A DNA stretch of 64,000 nucleotides from Antennarius striatus. Its lineage: Eukaryota > Chordata > Actinopteri > Lophiiformes > Antennariidae. Positions 12,378-25,090 of this stretch are shown here, one piece after another; within the stretch, counting starts at the first letter, position 1, and each line of letters starts with the position of its first letter. The notes under the pieces are model-generated. The model was not told the origin of the DNA and made no database searches. It saw only the letters and a program-made list of their open reading frames with translations. The DNA is taken from positions 19,344,501-19,408,500 of the forward strand of contig NC_090793.1 in the NCBI RefSeq assembly GCF_040054535.1. The letters run 5' to 3'. A program made the position numbers and the translations under genes.

Positions 12378-15300
12378 ATGAACAGAAAAAGAATTGAGAA
12401 CAGAAAAAGAATCGAGAAACAGAGACGTGATGACGACAGAGGACAGTGGGCCAATAAAATGGAATATTTCCTGGTTGTTGCGGGAAATGTTGTCGGCTTG
12501 GGGAACGTGTGGAGATTTCCATACCTATGCTTCAAGAACGGTGGAGGTGAATATTAGACACTCATCCAATCAAATACTTTTGTATTCATGGTGAAGATTT
12601 TACTCTTGTTACCATGGGGATGTATGCCTTTTCTTTTTAAATAGGTGCCTTTCTGGTGCCATATGGTCTACTAGTTGTACTTTTTGGGATACCTATGTTT
12701 CTAATGGGGACTTCAATTGGTCAGTACACCCAGGAAGGATTCATCACCTGCTGGACCAAGTTGTGTCCACTTGCACAAGGTGAGCTGAGCTGAGTTCAAC
12801 TGAAATGTACAAGATAGACCAAAATGGAAATTTATTCTTTAGTCAAAAACATTTACTCTTTCAGAATTTTGCACTTTTGTATGTTTGTGTTTATATTTCT
12901 CTTATAGGTATCGGCGTTGGACAATTGGTTATGACATTCTGGGCTTCCATCTATATTATAATTGAAGCCTGGGCTCTCTTCTATCTGGTGTTCTCATTCA
13001 GATCCCAGCTCCCCTGGGCCACATGCAACAACACCTGGAATACAGGTAAGCAGGGTACGAAAATACAGAGGTGGGTTAGGGTTAGGCTTATGTTGTCTCA
13101 ACAGTCTCAATGTTGTGAACAATGAGACGGTTGACAATTCGGGTCAGGTTGAAAGTGTCAGCAATGTTAGACTATAGATTAACTGCAAGAAAACTCTGTC
13201 ACAGCCTACCATATTTAATATTATAGATTAGGGATGAGCGAGGACACCACTATCTGTATCCGTTCAACCGTCTAAATTATCTGTATCACTAACTTTTCTC
13301 GGAAGAAACCAGTGCCTGCCGCAAAAAAAGGTTGGGGACCCCTGGTTATGAGGATTTTCCTTCAGCATGAGCACAAGTATTGATGAGTTTTACTTGTATT
13401 GTGCTCGTACTGGTCAGAAATGCTTTATCTGACACTCGTCTGAAACGAGTACCAGTCTCAACCCCATTATTGATAACATATCATTTTATAGACTTTGCTT
13501 TTAGAGTTGCTTTTTTCTCACCTCTCCCCTCCCCCACTGACACAACCTTCCTTCCCCTCTCTTCTTCTTTCTTGTCTCATCATCTAATGAACAAACTTTT
13601 CATTATCCTGAGCCACATCAAAATATAGAGCCTTCAATGCACTATAATCTTTTTTTTTCTTCAATCCAGCTGACTGTCTTGATACTGATATGTTTAATTC
13701 ATCCAATGTGACTGGAAAACAGACCAATGGGACTCCAGCAGCAGTCGAGTTCTGGGAGTGAGTCTAACTTATTTTCATTCTCAAGTTTTAATGTCCTCAT
13801 GCTTCTGCAAGAAATATTACATGTTTCTCCTGGTCAGGTTATTCAAACATGTTGGGGTTTTGGGGAAGTCCAAACATCGCTAACAGTGACAAAGCTCCAA
13901 AATTTTAAAATTTAAATTTTTATTTTGTAATAATTTGTCAGAGACACAAAATGTGGCTAAACATTGTGATCACACCCACAGAAGCTAAAATGGGGTTAAA
14001 TGCATGATAGATGCACACTAATGCCACCCTCAGTACCCCAACTGCGACATTCAATTTAATGGGTGACTGAAGAACACGTATCTATACTTACCTAAAAGCA
14101 TCAGCATGTGAGATAAGAAAAAAAAACACTTATGAACAATACTGGAGAAGCCAACCAGGTGTCTGAGTCTTTTTAATAAAATATGATGGTTTACCTCTCT
14201 CCAACTGAGTTGTCTAAAGTCCAATAGTTATGTATTTGACCTCAACTTACTAGTGGTCAAACTGGCACTGGAGGAGTGGTCCCACTGGTTGGAGGGAACC
14301 ACCCAGCCGGTCATGGTCTGGGTCAACCAAAGGAACCTGGATTACATTTGGGAAGCCAAGAGTCTTAACTCCAGACAGGTTTGGTGGTCCTTGTTTATTA
14401 CCCGGTTCATTTCACTCTCTCCTATTGTCTGGAGAACAGCAAAGTGAACCCCAAGGATTGCTGACAGGGGAACCCAGTTTTAAAATCCAAGTTCTGGAAA
14501 GAGTTCTGCAGCTCGGTTGGCCTTTCTCAGCATATCCTCCATTCTTCAGCCCCAATCCAATGACGAAACAGAGATAACATGACAGGACATGACTCTAAAG
14601 CCTAAATCAACCCTAAGAATTGTTGACTTAGGGTTTACAGTCATGTTATCTATGCCGCTTTGTATACGCTTTTATTTCCTGAAATGAAGTGATGGAGAAC
14701 CACCGAGGATCATTTTTCATATGACAGTAGTTCATTCACAAACACACCGGGGAGGGCATTTTCTAAAATAACCATCAGAAGCATTGCCTTCCACACAATT
14801 TCTGGCAATTATTTAGCTGCATTACAGATTCTAACATCCACATCTTCAACAGTACCTACATCTCCATCTCCTCAGGCGGAGGATGCTGGGCATGTCTGGA
14901 GGCATTGAGGAGCTGGGCAGTGTCAGATGGGAGCTGGCCTTGTGTCTCCTGGTCGCTTGGATCTTTTGCTACTTCAGTATCTGGAAAGGTGTCAGATCCT
15001 CTGGAAAGGTCCTGTAGGAAAACTGGAGTCTAATTAGCTGTGGTGTATATAACTGTCAATCACTCGTAGTTACCACCTATCTGTAAACATTTTCATTTAA
15101 TTTCAGGTCGTATATTTCACAGCCACGTTCCCCTATGTGATGCTCCTGATTCTACTCATTAGAGGCTTGACTCTACCTGGAGCTTCAGAAGGGATCTACT
15201 ACTACCTGTATCCAGACATAAACCGTCTGGCTGACCTAGAGGTGGACTGTCTACTTGGTCCACATTTTTTAATTCCTTGGTTGAAACAGAAATGAAGTGT

Positions 15301-18300
15301 GAAACATGTATATAATATCCCCCATATGATGTTTCATGTAGAGACGTTACTGTGTTGCGTTTGGTTCAGTGCCCATCTTAGATGGAGTAGTACTACATCT
15401 TGATCAACCTTTATCAAATCAAACATTTTGGATTTACTACTCAACATTGTCTAACAAGTTAAAGTAAACTTCAGTGTGTAATATTCATTCTAACATTTCA
15501 GGTCTGGATTGAGGCAGGAATTCAAATATGTTTCTCCTACAGCCTGGCTGGAGGGACATTAGTTGTGCTGAGCAGCTATAATGACCACAACAACAACTGT
15601 TACAAGTAAATGTGATACACATTTTCACAATGGTCTTTGGTATATTTCATGTTTTACAATTAAATGAAAATATTGTAAAGAGTGTTTTTCCTCGAAAGTA
15701 TCAATAAGGAGGGTCTATTGTCTCTGTGTGACCTCCAGGGACTGTTTCTGGCTCTGTCTGCTGAACAGTGGAACCAGTTTTGTTGCTGGATTTGTTGTCT
15801 TCTCTGTTCTTGGATTCATGGCTCACAAACAGGGTGTTCCTGTAAATACTGTGACCAAGTCAGGTGCAGTATTTTTCATTTCAGGAAACCTTACGAATAC
15901 TCATATACCGTTATTGAAAGATTTCATCAAAAACAATATTAAATGTGTTCATCATGCAAAGGTATAAAAAGTTGAATAAAATGCTTTAACATCATTAATA
16001 CATACTGTGACATCTCAGTGTCTTCACAGGTCCAGGTCTGGCCTTCATCGCTTACCCTCAGGCGACAGCTTTGATGCCTTTACCACATTTCTGGACTGTT
16101 TGCTTCTTCCTGATGCTGATTCTACTGGCTGTTGACTCATTTGTAATAGTTATTTGTCAGATTTTCTATGAGAAATAGTTGGTTTGTAAACACACATGAC
16201 ATTTCACTCTTTGTCATCTTCACAGTTTGTGATGGTAGAGAGCTGTATCACCACAGTGAGTGACTTGTTTCCAAAGTTGCTTCGTGCACCAGTGAAGCAT
16301 AAGATTTTTGTCCTCATCAGCTGTCTAGCCATGTGTGTCCTACAACTTTTTTTGGTGACTGAGGTAAAAAAAAAACCCAAAAAAACAGTTTTGGATCATT
16401 CTGATGGCTTGAATCTTATTTCAATCTCAACTTTCTTTCTGCTTTAGGCAGGAATTTATATTTTCCAACTTATTGAGTTCTACGGTTCTACCAGGGTCTG
16501 TATGGCAGTTTTGGTTATTAGTAAATGCCTGGCTATAGGCTGGATTTTTGGTGAGTTACATAAATTACAATATTAATAAGATTTCAGTTCCTTTCTCTTT
16601 ACCCAAAACTGAACTTTAAGGTTTAGGCCATGAATGGCTCATGTTGATGGGTTTGGTTGATTTCAAAACACTCTCTGGTGGATATAGCTGCAGACTTCTC
16701 AAAACCTGCACTCAGATCTACATTCAGGTCGCTCCCTGCCAAAACTGTAGTCCTCTACTAGATGTGATCTTTACCAGGATGCTTTGAAGGAACCCTAAAG
16801 CACTCTGTCCAACTATAGGATGTATGAATACACAACACCAGTTTTAGCCTGACTGTAACTGACTGAAAATTCCACAGAGGTGACGCTGTCGTTCTTGCTA
16901 AACAGTTTGCGGCATTTTGTTCTCCTTGGTTCGAGGCCAGCCACCAGGACCATCTCTGGTGACCCATGTATATGGAATAATTTGTCTTAAAAGAATATCT
17001 CCCCTCATTATGGCACCTAAAATCATAAGGACATGCACAGACAACCTTTTTAGGCCCAATTTTCTTTTTGATTGTGTTTGCTGACAATATAAAATTCCAA
17101 ATCACCATGCACATTGCTGTATCTTTTTAAATTTTTGACCTTTTTAAGGTGCTGATCGCTTTTACAACGTCATTGAGGATATGACAGGACAAAGACCTTC
17201 GGTTTTCTTCAAACTGTGCTGGAAATTCATCATTCCCCCGTTGTCACTGGTGAGTCAGAACGGTTCTTCGAGGTTACAGTTGATTACATTCATTACATAC
17301 ATACATTACATTCCTGGCAAAGTTTCAGCGGTTTCTTTTTCATGGTGAGACATTTCAGGCGTTAATTAGTTTAGGTGACCAGCAGTGAACATATGAGACC
17401 CTGACCTACTTTCATAGGTCAGGGTCATTTAATAAAAGACCCATGATCCAACATGGTTTCAGAGAGGTTTCATAGATGTGTGCCTAAAAAGATATAAAAG
17501 TGGAAATGTGACCCTGACTTTGTTTTTCAAGGTCAATATTGTGATCTTTTTTTCATCCCCTTGCCTCCCTGTAATAACGCCTTTTGTTTCCTCTTTCTCT
17601 CTTATCTGATTCCTGAGATATGTGCAAAAATACCTCAGGATAGAAAAAATATCTCAGACCATGGATCTATGGTCTTACTCACACTGGCCTTCTCCCTCGT
17701 CTTTCTATCTTATCTGATTCCTGAGTGTAAAAAAGTTGAAATTTGACCTTGACCTATTTTTCTCAAGGTCATCATCTCATTTTCATCCCCTTTGCTGTCC
17801 AAGTAATGTGCTTTTTGTTTCATATTTCTATCTGCAATGGTTTGGAAGATATTTGGTGGACTAATGTACGGACGGACAGACGAACGGATCGACGGACACA
17901 CAAACACTGACAATTACAATACATCCCCCTTCACGGGATGTAGAGACAACACATAATACCGTAGTATCGTAATGTAACTTAGCTTTAGGCTCTAAAGGTG
18001 AAAGTAAGCTCTGAAGTTTAGAGCAAAGGAAGAGGAGGCGGAAGGACGAGTTATTGTCAGCGAGAAGCAGAGGTGTCATTGGAGAGTTGTCGTGCTTATG
18101 AAGCGATGCTGCTCAATGGGGGTTGTGGCAGAGAGGGGAACTACAACAGTTAGATATGGCAACTGGTTGTTTGTATCTACGAATGTTCACAAGTTGGATG
18201 TTCATATCTTTTCAGACTACCTGCATTTTTTCTTCCTGCTCCACATTCATCACCTGATATTGTGTCAGTGACACCAACTGGATTTTGATGGCCAGGATTT

Positions 18301-19014
18301 TGGGAATACCAAAAATACTTTAAGCAACCTTTACTTCAAAAAATAACTGATTGAATGTAAGATTGATAAAATGTTCTATTCTTAGTAAATAATAAATTCA
18401 TTAATCTTCACAGATTCCCTTCATCATGTCCCTGGTTAATTACAAACACCTCAAATTCAATGACTACTCTTACCCTGACTGGGTGTATGCAGTAGGAGTG
18501 AGCATGACCCTTTCCACTGTTGTCATGGTGCCACTGGGGGCAGCTGGACGGATGTGTTTGACACCGGGCACCTTCAGACAGGTCAGAATTCATTCTGAAT
18601 GAGATGCTGGAGTTGAAAAGATCCATATTTTAGACTTAATCAATTAAAATTCTCTAAAAGACAACCAAATATCCCAGTTTTGTTTACAAAATGGCAAAAC
18701 ATCACGCCACAAAGCTTATTACAGCATCTGCCAACTTGATTCATAGAATCCAATATGTTTATCATCCTGCCTTCAATGTGGATTTGCTGAATAATATAAT
18801 AATTATATTTAGATGAAAAGCATATTCAATACTAATTTATACCTAAACTAATGCAAATATCCAAATGATTATGGTCACGTTTAAACTCATTAAACTCTTG
18901 TTCCAGCGTTTGTCCGTCCTTTGTCGTCCTGCTGAAGATCCAGCCTGGAAGAGGACAGAACGTGGAGAAGAGAGAACTACTGTCGACCTGATGACATCTG
19001 CAATGACAGCTTAG
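12378..19014 (+). CDS. Copy 2: SLC6 transporter, GAT2/slc6a13-like, derived group
   Basis: Exons: 12378-12546, 12645-12779, 12908-13045, 13670-13757, 14876-15008, 15107-15241, 15502-15605, 15739-15863, 16030-16142, 16226-16363, 16448-16550, 17149-17249, 18414-18581, 18907-19014. The frame is open, predicting 585 aa. TM1 ([10 protein letters not shown]), the EL2 cysteines and the chloride-site residues are kept. The TM2 glutamate is replaced by Gly (LMGTS), TM6 has LSSYN instead of LGSYN, and the loop before TM8 has VTKS instead of VTES. TM8 reads DSFF. The N-terminus holds an 18-base direct duplication (N-R-K-R-I-E twice) absent from copy 4. The protein is closest to copy 4 by eye. Intron 4 holds a gypsy fossil. 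The poly(A) signal is at 19179-19184. The gene looks expressible; transport competence is uncertain without the TM2 acid. Confidence 0.92.
13960..14790 (+). mobile_element. Ty3/gypsy LTR-retrotransposon fossil (pol part) in intron 4 of copy 2
   Basis: Fragments here resemble the RNase H to integrase part of a Ty3/gypsy (Metaviridae) pol gene, in the same orientation as the host gene. It is broken, much shortened and has no recognisable LTR pair. The same insertion, longer, sits in intron 4 of copies 5 and 6, and a scrap remains in copy 4. It therefore predates the duplication that separated these copies. Confidence 0.65.
17385..17945. repeat. Interspersed repeat with AGGTCA half-sites, intron 12 of copy 2
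   Basis: It holds 'ctgacctactttcataggtcag', a near-perfect palindrome of two TGACCT/AGGTCA half-sites, and later 'tgaccttgaccta'. It ends in a 'ggacggacagacgaacgg' simple run. It is the same family as 620-910. Confidence 0.55.
18000..18290. repeat. Intron 12 segment shared by copies 2 and 4
   Basis: The block with 'cattggagagttgtcgtgctt' and 'gttcacaagttggatgttca' recurs diverged in intron 12 of copy 4 at about 39165-39400. The shared intron insert supports copies 2 and 4 having a common ancestor in this 3' part. The family is not recognised. Confidence 0.5.
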
Positions 19015-19178
19015 TGTGACCCGTAGAGTCAAATTAACAAGACATAATACCATTCTCAATCTAGATTAAGAAGCAGCAACACGCTGCTTGTAATTCTCGT
19101 GAACTTTAGCAAAGAATAAAATGCATGTTTCTCTATACTTTTCCACATCTGTAGAAATGGAGAAAGCTGATGAATAAC

Positions 19179-19184
19179 AATAAA
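19179..19184 (+). promoter_or_regulatory. Poly(A) signal of copy 2
   Basis: AATAAA lies 165 bases after the stop codon in the context 'aacaataaaacttttgttc', which is conserved at the equivalent place after copies 4 and 5. Confidence 0.7.
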
Positions 19185-19594
19185 ACTTTTGTTCATATCA
19201 ACAAAATTCTTTGCGTCTTCTATTGTGTTTCCTATTGGTGATTTTTCCTGCTACAGTTCCATTATGACTCACTGGTGAAGGCAGGGGACAGATTGGTGGA
19301 ATTGTAGAGAGAATAGGGAAGTCTGGCTGAATGAGAGGATGAAGGTTGACAGAATAATGGATAGCAACAGGTGGAGTCAGAAGCTGGCAGAGGAATCTTA
19401 GGGCGTGGTAGCAACATTAAATGAGCTGGAAGCATGAGGAAAAAACAATGAATAATTCAGGTAGAGGAAATAGAGAGTGGCCTCAGTATCATGACGAAAA
19501 AGGCAGCTGAACAATCTCGTGGTGTCAGATGGTCTGAGGTATTGCAGTACCTATCATATTTCCTTATCTCTCTTGACTTGCTTGCAGTCAACTT

Positions 19595-19935
19595 CATTCA
19601 AATCCATCCATCCATCTTCAATCACTTGTCGAGGTCGGAGTCATGAAGGCAACAGTCTCAGCAGGAATGTCCATACCTCCCTCTCCCTAGACATCTCATC
19701 TATCTCTTCCGGGGAGTCCATGATTTGCTAAGGCCTACTCCCAGTAGAACATCCCCGAAACAGACGTCCAGGAGGCATCTGAAACAGATGCCTGAGTCAC
19801 CTCAGCTGACTTCATTCGATATGGAGAAACAGCGACTCTACTCCAAGCTTCTCCCTGGTCAATGAGCTCTTCACCCTCTTCCTAAGGGTTTGGCCAGCCA
19901 CCTTATAAGGGAAGCTAACTTTGACCACTTATAAC
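19595..19935 (-). mobile_element. Rex3-like RTE LINE, short 3' fragment
   Basis: The reverse strand matches the 3' coding end and 3' UTR of the Rex3-like elements at 5030-6015 and 34644-36753. Recognisable parts are the RTE C-terminal stretch near 19760-19900 and the 'gactccgacctcgacaagtg' 3' end. It is heavily truncated and broken. Confidence 0.65.
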
Positions 19936-20210
19936 TCAAGTAATTGTAATTACTTAATACATTCATCAATTGTTTATCATAACTTTGCCAGCTGAACAAT
20001 GTGGCAAGAAAAAAGGAAGGCATCTCGTCAGGAATTGCTCAGGTTTTGAAAATTCCAAGAAATCAACATCAAAAGCAGACACTGAAACACTGGTATTATA
20101 GCCTTCAGACCGATACTAAAATAACAAGAAAAAAAAGAGGCCAATATTTTAATCAACAGGAAGGCTGGCAAAACAACTACAGAACTGATTATCCCCTAAG
20201 ACAACCCACA

Positions 20211-20224
20211 GGGTGTGGACAGGG
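20211..20224 (+). promoter_or_regulatory. Class A promoter block, copy 3
   Basis: This is an identical GGGTGTGGACAGGG block, 86 bases before the residual ATG at 20311. Its retention shows that the copy 3 promoter survived the event that removed exon 1. Confidence 0.4.
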
Positions 20225-21289
20225 AATTACTATGCAGGGAAAGACACAGTAAGAGAACGAAGATAATTTTGTCCTACGTTAATTAAAATAGGAACAAATT
20301 TGAAGCTGAGATGAACAAAAATTATTTATATGGGTATATATGACTGTGTGACTTTGTTCTTTTTAAATAGGTACCTTTCTGGTGCCATATGGTCTGTTAG
20401 CTGTACTTGCTGGGATACCTATGTTTCTAATGGTGACCTCAATTGGTCAGTACACCCAGGAAGGATTCATCACCTGCTGGACCAAGTTGTGTCCACTTGC
20501 ACAAGGTGGGCTGAGCTGAGTTCAACTAAAATGTACAGGATAAAGCAAAATCAAAGCCTTCTGTAATAATTTTTCAGGGTTTTTTTTGCATCCCAACATG
20601 TATGCTTGCGTTTTAAAACTGGGTTTTGTATTTCTCTTAAAGGTATCGGCATTGGACAACTGATAGTGACAGTCTGGGGTTTCGTCTACATTTTAATTCA
20701 AGTCTGGGCTCTCTTCTATCTGGTGTTCTCATTCAGATCCCAGATCCCCTGGGCCACCTGCAACAACACCTGGAACACAGGTAACACTCTTAAGAGATCC
20801 CCTTTAGTTGTGTTTGGGACATTTACTCAGGTACTTCAGTACAAGTTTGAGGTACTTTGAGCCTACGCCAATCTATGTTTTAATAAATTCTACTTCATTT
20901 CAAGAACAGCTCAGACATAAATATGATTTTTATTCATTGTGTGCATTTACCTGAAAAATGTAACTTTCTTCCAAATCATTTTTTAAAACACAAAAGACAA
21001 CAGTTTAGAAAAATAACATAAAATTATCTAATTAACAGACAAAAAACATTTTGAGCACCCCACCACCCCATCACAAGATACAGCCTTCAATGCACAAATT
21101 ATCACTGAAATATTTGCTTCTCAACCCAGCTGACTGTCTTCAGATTCAGATTTTTAATTCATCCGATGTGACTGGAAATAAGACCAACGGGACTCCTGCA
21201 GCAGTCGAGTTTTGGGAGTGAGTGTAACATCTTTTCTTTTTCAAAAAACTTGTTTTCGAGAAATTTCGATGATTCTGTCATGTGTGTGT

Positions 21290-21960
21290 CAGTTGGATCC
21301 AAATGCTGAACTCAGTGCAGGTCAGTTCATAATGATCTTTGGTTAATGTACTCATGAGTGGTAGTTTGCACAGAACAGGTGCAAAATAGACTGAATCCAG
21401 GCAAAACAAATTTGTCATGAGGGAGAGAAAGTCAAATAAAGATCCAGGGCAGGGGCAGAATGGGTATTAGGTCACTCTAGTCTCTGGAAAGTCGTGAATC
21501 AGTAATGAAACAATCTGGCAGTGACTGACTGGTAACGAGTGGTAAAGAGGGGGAAAAAAAATGATTGAGGAACCAGAAGCAGCAGCGGCAACAGGTGAGT
21601 GTTATTAGGTTGATGAATAACTGGAAACTGGGTGACAGGGAGAGAGAAAGAGACAGTGGAAAAAGTACAGAGATTTAGACTTGAAGATGCAGACTGTGAC
21701 AGTTTCACTCAGTCAGGTTCTTCAACTCGGTTGGGACTTTGAGAAAGTTGATTTACATAATGGACAGTTAAAAATCCTGAGGACTGTTACTAGAAAATTT
21801 ATCATTGACACATGATGTCATTACGATGTGGATCATAACAGAAATGATTCATGTCAGTCGTAACAGTGTAAGAGGTCAGAGCAGGACCCAAATGCAGCAC
21901 ATGTAGTTGTCCAGTTATAATGACCAATATGAAATGGATTCTGTTATGACATCGGGGAAA
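21290..21960. repeat. Unclassified repeat-like block in intron 4 of copy 3
   Basis: Stretches such as 'ttggatccaaatgctgaact' and 'aggacccaaatgcagcac' have the look of a dispersed fish element ending. No coding domain is visible. This intron has no gypsy fossil, unlike intron 4 of copies 2, 5 and 6. Confidence 0.3.
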
Positions 21961-22079
21961 GTGTGGTTATATTTGGGTCTCTAAACATTCAGAGATGGCA
22001 AGAAACTCAGTGAGAAACTCACGCATGCATATACAGTATATATATACTGTAATATGTGTGTGTGTGTTAGTGTTAGTGT

Positions 22080-22366
22080 GTACAGGCCCTTGTAATACAC
22101 CAAACACACACAAGGGGGCCTGTAAGCATGCAACTGGAGGCAGAGTGGCGGGCAGCGCCTTCTTGGTGCGCCCCAAATGAGCAACTTGTAAGGGGGGTGG
22201 TGCCTTGCTCAAGGGTGCCTCGGCAGTGCTCCAGAGGTGAGCTGACACCTCCCACTGTCAGCTCACACGGGTGTTTTTTGGGCGGGAGCGGGAATCAAAC
22301 CCCCGATCTTAGAACATTGGACGACCCGCTCTGTCGCACGCTCTACCACTGAGCCACTACCGCCCA
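22080..22366 (-). mobile_element. tRNA-derived SINE in intron 4 of copy 3
   Basis: The minus strand begins ggcggtagtggctcagtgg and has a ggtttgattcccgctccc B-box-like motif. The body is the same as in the copies at 6085 and 39789. It ends at the left in the conserved 'gcaggccccct'-type tail and a GT run. It lies 76 bases before exon 5. Confidence 0.8.
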
Positions 22367-24344
22367 AGACAAGAATTGATTAGATGCATTACAAATTATA
22401 ACATCCACATCTTCAACAATACCTTAATCTCCATCTCCTCAGACGGAGGATGCTGGGCATGTCAGGAGGCATTGAGGAGCTGGGCAGTGTGAGATGGGAG
22501 CTGGCCTTGTGTCTCCTGGTCTGCTGGGTGATCTGCTACTTCAGTATCTGGAAAGGAGTCAGATCTTCTGGAAAGGTCCTGGAGAGACACTTCAGTCTTA
22601 AACTACCTGTGGTGTATATTACTACCAATCACTTCTACTCACTATCTATCTGTAAACATTTTCTTTCCATTTCAGGTCGCATACTTCACAGCCACGTTCC
22701 CCTATGTGATGCTCCTGATTCTACTCATTAGAGGCTTGACTCTACCTGGAGCTTCAGAAGGGATCTACTACTACCTGTATCCAGACATAAACCATCTGGC
22801 TGACCTAGAGGTGGATTGTCTACATTTTCTTTGTTTTTTCTTGTGTGAAACAGGAATATAATTTAAAATATGAATTCAATTTTACACTTACTTTTTTTTG
22901 AATTTCATCTTAATTAGCTTATATAACGCTCCTCATATGATGTGTCATGTAGAAATATTAATGTGTTGAGTTTGGTTCCGTGCCCATCTTAAATGTAAAA
23001 TAAATGCATCTTTATCAACCTTTTTTAATTAAACATTTTATCAAACATTTATTAAACACTCAACATTGTCGAACAAGTTAAAGTAAATGTATAACTTCAG
23101 TGTGTAATATTCATTCTAACATTTCAGGTCTGGATTGAGGCAGGAACTCAAATATGTTTCTCCTACAGCCTGGCTGGAGGGACATTAGTTGTGCTGAGCA
23201 GCTATAATGACTACAACAACAACTGTTACAAGTAAATGTGATACACATTCTTACATTGGTCATAGGTGTTCTCATTATTTACAGATTCAATAAAATTTGT
23301 TAAGAGAGTTTTACCTTGGAATTATCAATAAGGATGGTTTCTTGTCCCCGTGTGACCTCCAGGGACTGTTTCTGGCTCTGTCTGCTGAACAGTGGAACCA
23401 GTTTTGTTGCTGGATTTGTTGTCTTCTCTGTTCTTGGATTCATGGCTCACAAACAGGGTGTTCCCGTCAACACTGTGACCAAGTCAGGTGCAGTATTTGT
23501 CAAGAGTTCAGGAAACCTTACTTAGACACAACAATTTCCTCACAAGCAATATTAAATGTCAAATTATACGAAGTTATAAAATATTGAATGTTTTAACATC
23601 AATAATACATAATACATGTAACATCTCCTTGTTCCCTCAACAGGTCCAGGTCTGGCCTTCATCGCTTACCCTCAGGCGACAGCTTTGATGCCTTTACCAC
23701 AGTTCTGGAGTGTCTGCTTCTTCCTGATGTTGATTCTACTGGCTATTGACTCACATGTAATAATTCAAATGAGAAATAGTTGGTTTCTTCACATCCATCC
23801 ATGTTTTCTAAACACAAACACAATTGCACCTGTTGTTTTCTTAACAGTTTGTTGCAATGGAGAGTTTCATCTCTACAGTGAGTGACTTGTTTCCAAAGTT
23901 GTTTCGTGCACCAGTGAATCATGAGATATTTGTCCTCATCAGTTGTATAACCACTTTTCTTCTTCAACTAACCTTGGTGACTGAGGTGAATAGAAATATT
24001 TTCCTAACAAGGTGTTAATAAGGATTAATATTTCAATTGTTACTCTATTCTAAATCATTTAATACAAATCTCAATTTCTTTTTCATTTAGGGAGGAATTT
24101 TCATATTTCAACTGACTGAATTCTATGGCTGTACCAGTCTCTGTCAGAAGATCATAATTATCAGTGAATGCATTGTTTTAGGCTGGATGTTTGGTGAGTA
24201 CTTTAATGCTTAATATATTTATATTACTTAAAGTGTTTTAACTTTTATTGGACAATAAGCTAAAAAGAGAGAAGATAGAAAGACAAACACAACAATATCA
24301 AAAGAAAATGTAATTATGTATTCAGGAAGATTCTCATTATCCCC

Positions 24345-24668
24345 TCATTATCTCCTTGAGTCTAACTGTAAACATGAAGACACTGACTCAGTCTGGCCTA
24401 TCTGCCACTCTCTCTGTCTGTCTTTCTCTTACCCTGTCCTTATCTTCATTTTATTTATTTTCCACCCAACTGGTCAAGGCTGATGGCTGCCCAAAAGAAT
24501 CTGGGTCCTACCAGGATTTTCTTCCTCAGAGGCAGTTTTTCCCCACCACTGTCACTTATGCTTGCTCTGAAGGATTCAGTTGGGTTTTTCTGTCTGTTAA
24601 AGTGCTTTGAAATGTCTGCTGCCATGATTAGGCGCTTCATAAATAGAACTTGATTGATTGATTGTATC
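24345..24668 (+). mobile_element. Non-LTR retroelement 3' end / SINE-like repeat
   Basis: The block has the fish-wide pattern 'aaggctgatggctgccc' ... 'ggatttcttcctcagaggc'-like ... 'aaagtgctttgaaatg' ... 'cttcataaatagaacttgat' and ends in a (TGAT)n run at 24650-24665. Tandem short tails of this type mark LINE-dependent retroposition. It is in intron 11 of copy 3. Confidence 0.55.
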
Positions 24669-25090
24669 TATTGTATCTCAAGCATGCCTCAAGGCCCATT
24701 TGAGCACCCGCAAAATAAATTTCTTGCCCAGAGTCATCGGTGCATTCTGCCAATATTTGTCAATCTTGATAAAAAGGGAGAATTGTAAAATATCACCAAC
24801 CTCTTTCTTAAACTCTGGAATTTTGACGATAAATTGGCTTTTCATCAGGTGCTAACCGACTCTCTAACATAATCGAGGACATGACAGGACAGAGACCATC
24901 TCTTTTCTTTAAACTGTGCTGGAAGTACATCATTCCTCCGCTGTCCCTGGTGAGTCAGGATTATCTTCATGATTACCAACATCAATACCATTAGAGTAAT
25001 ATTATATTTAAGTGTGATTTGTTAACAGATGGAAGTGGATAAATACAGAGGCTTGTGTCACGAAGGGCATCCGACGGATACCTTGTTAAC

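Larger units (their letters stand above)
19015..20310. other. Spacer between copies 2 and 3
   Basis: No gene is seen. It has the copy 2 3' UTR and conserved downstream flank up to about 19400, a Rex3 3' fragment (19595-19935), then the class A upstream region of copy 3 from about 19978. No exon 1 sequence ([10 protein letters not shown] codons) could be found in this interval. Confidence 0.6.
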
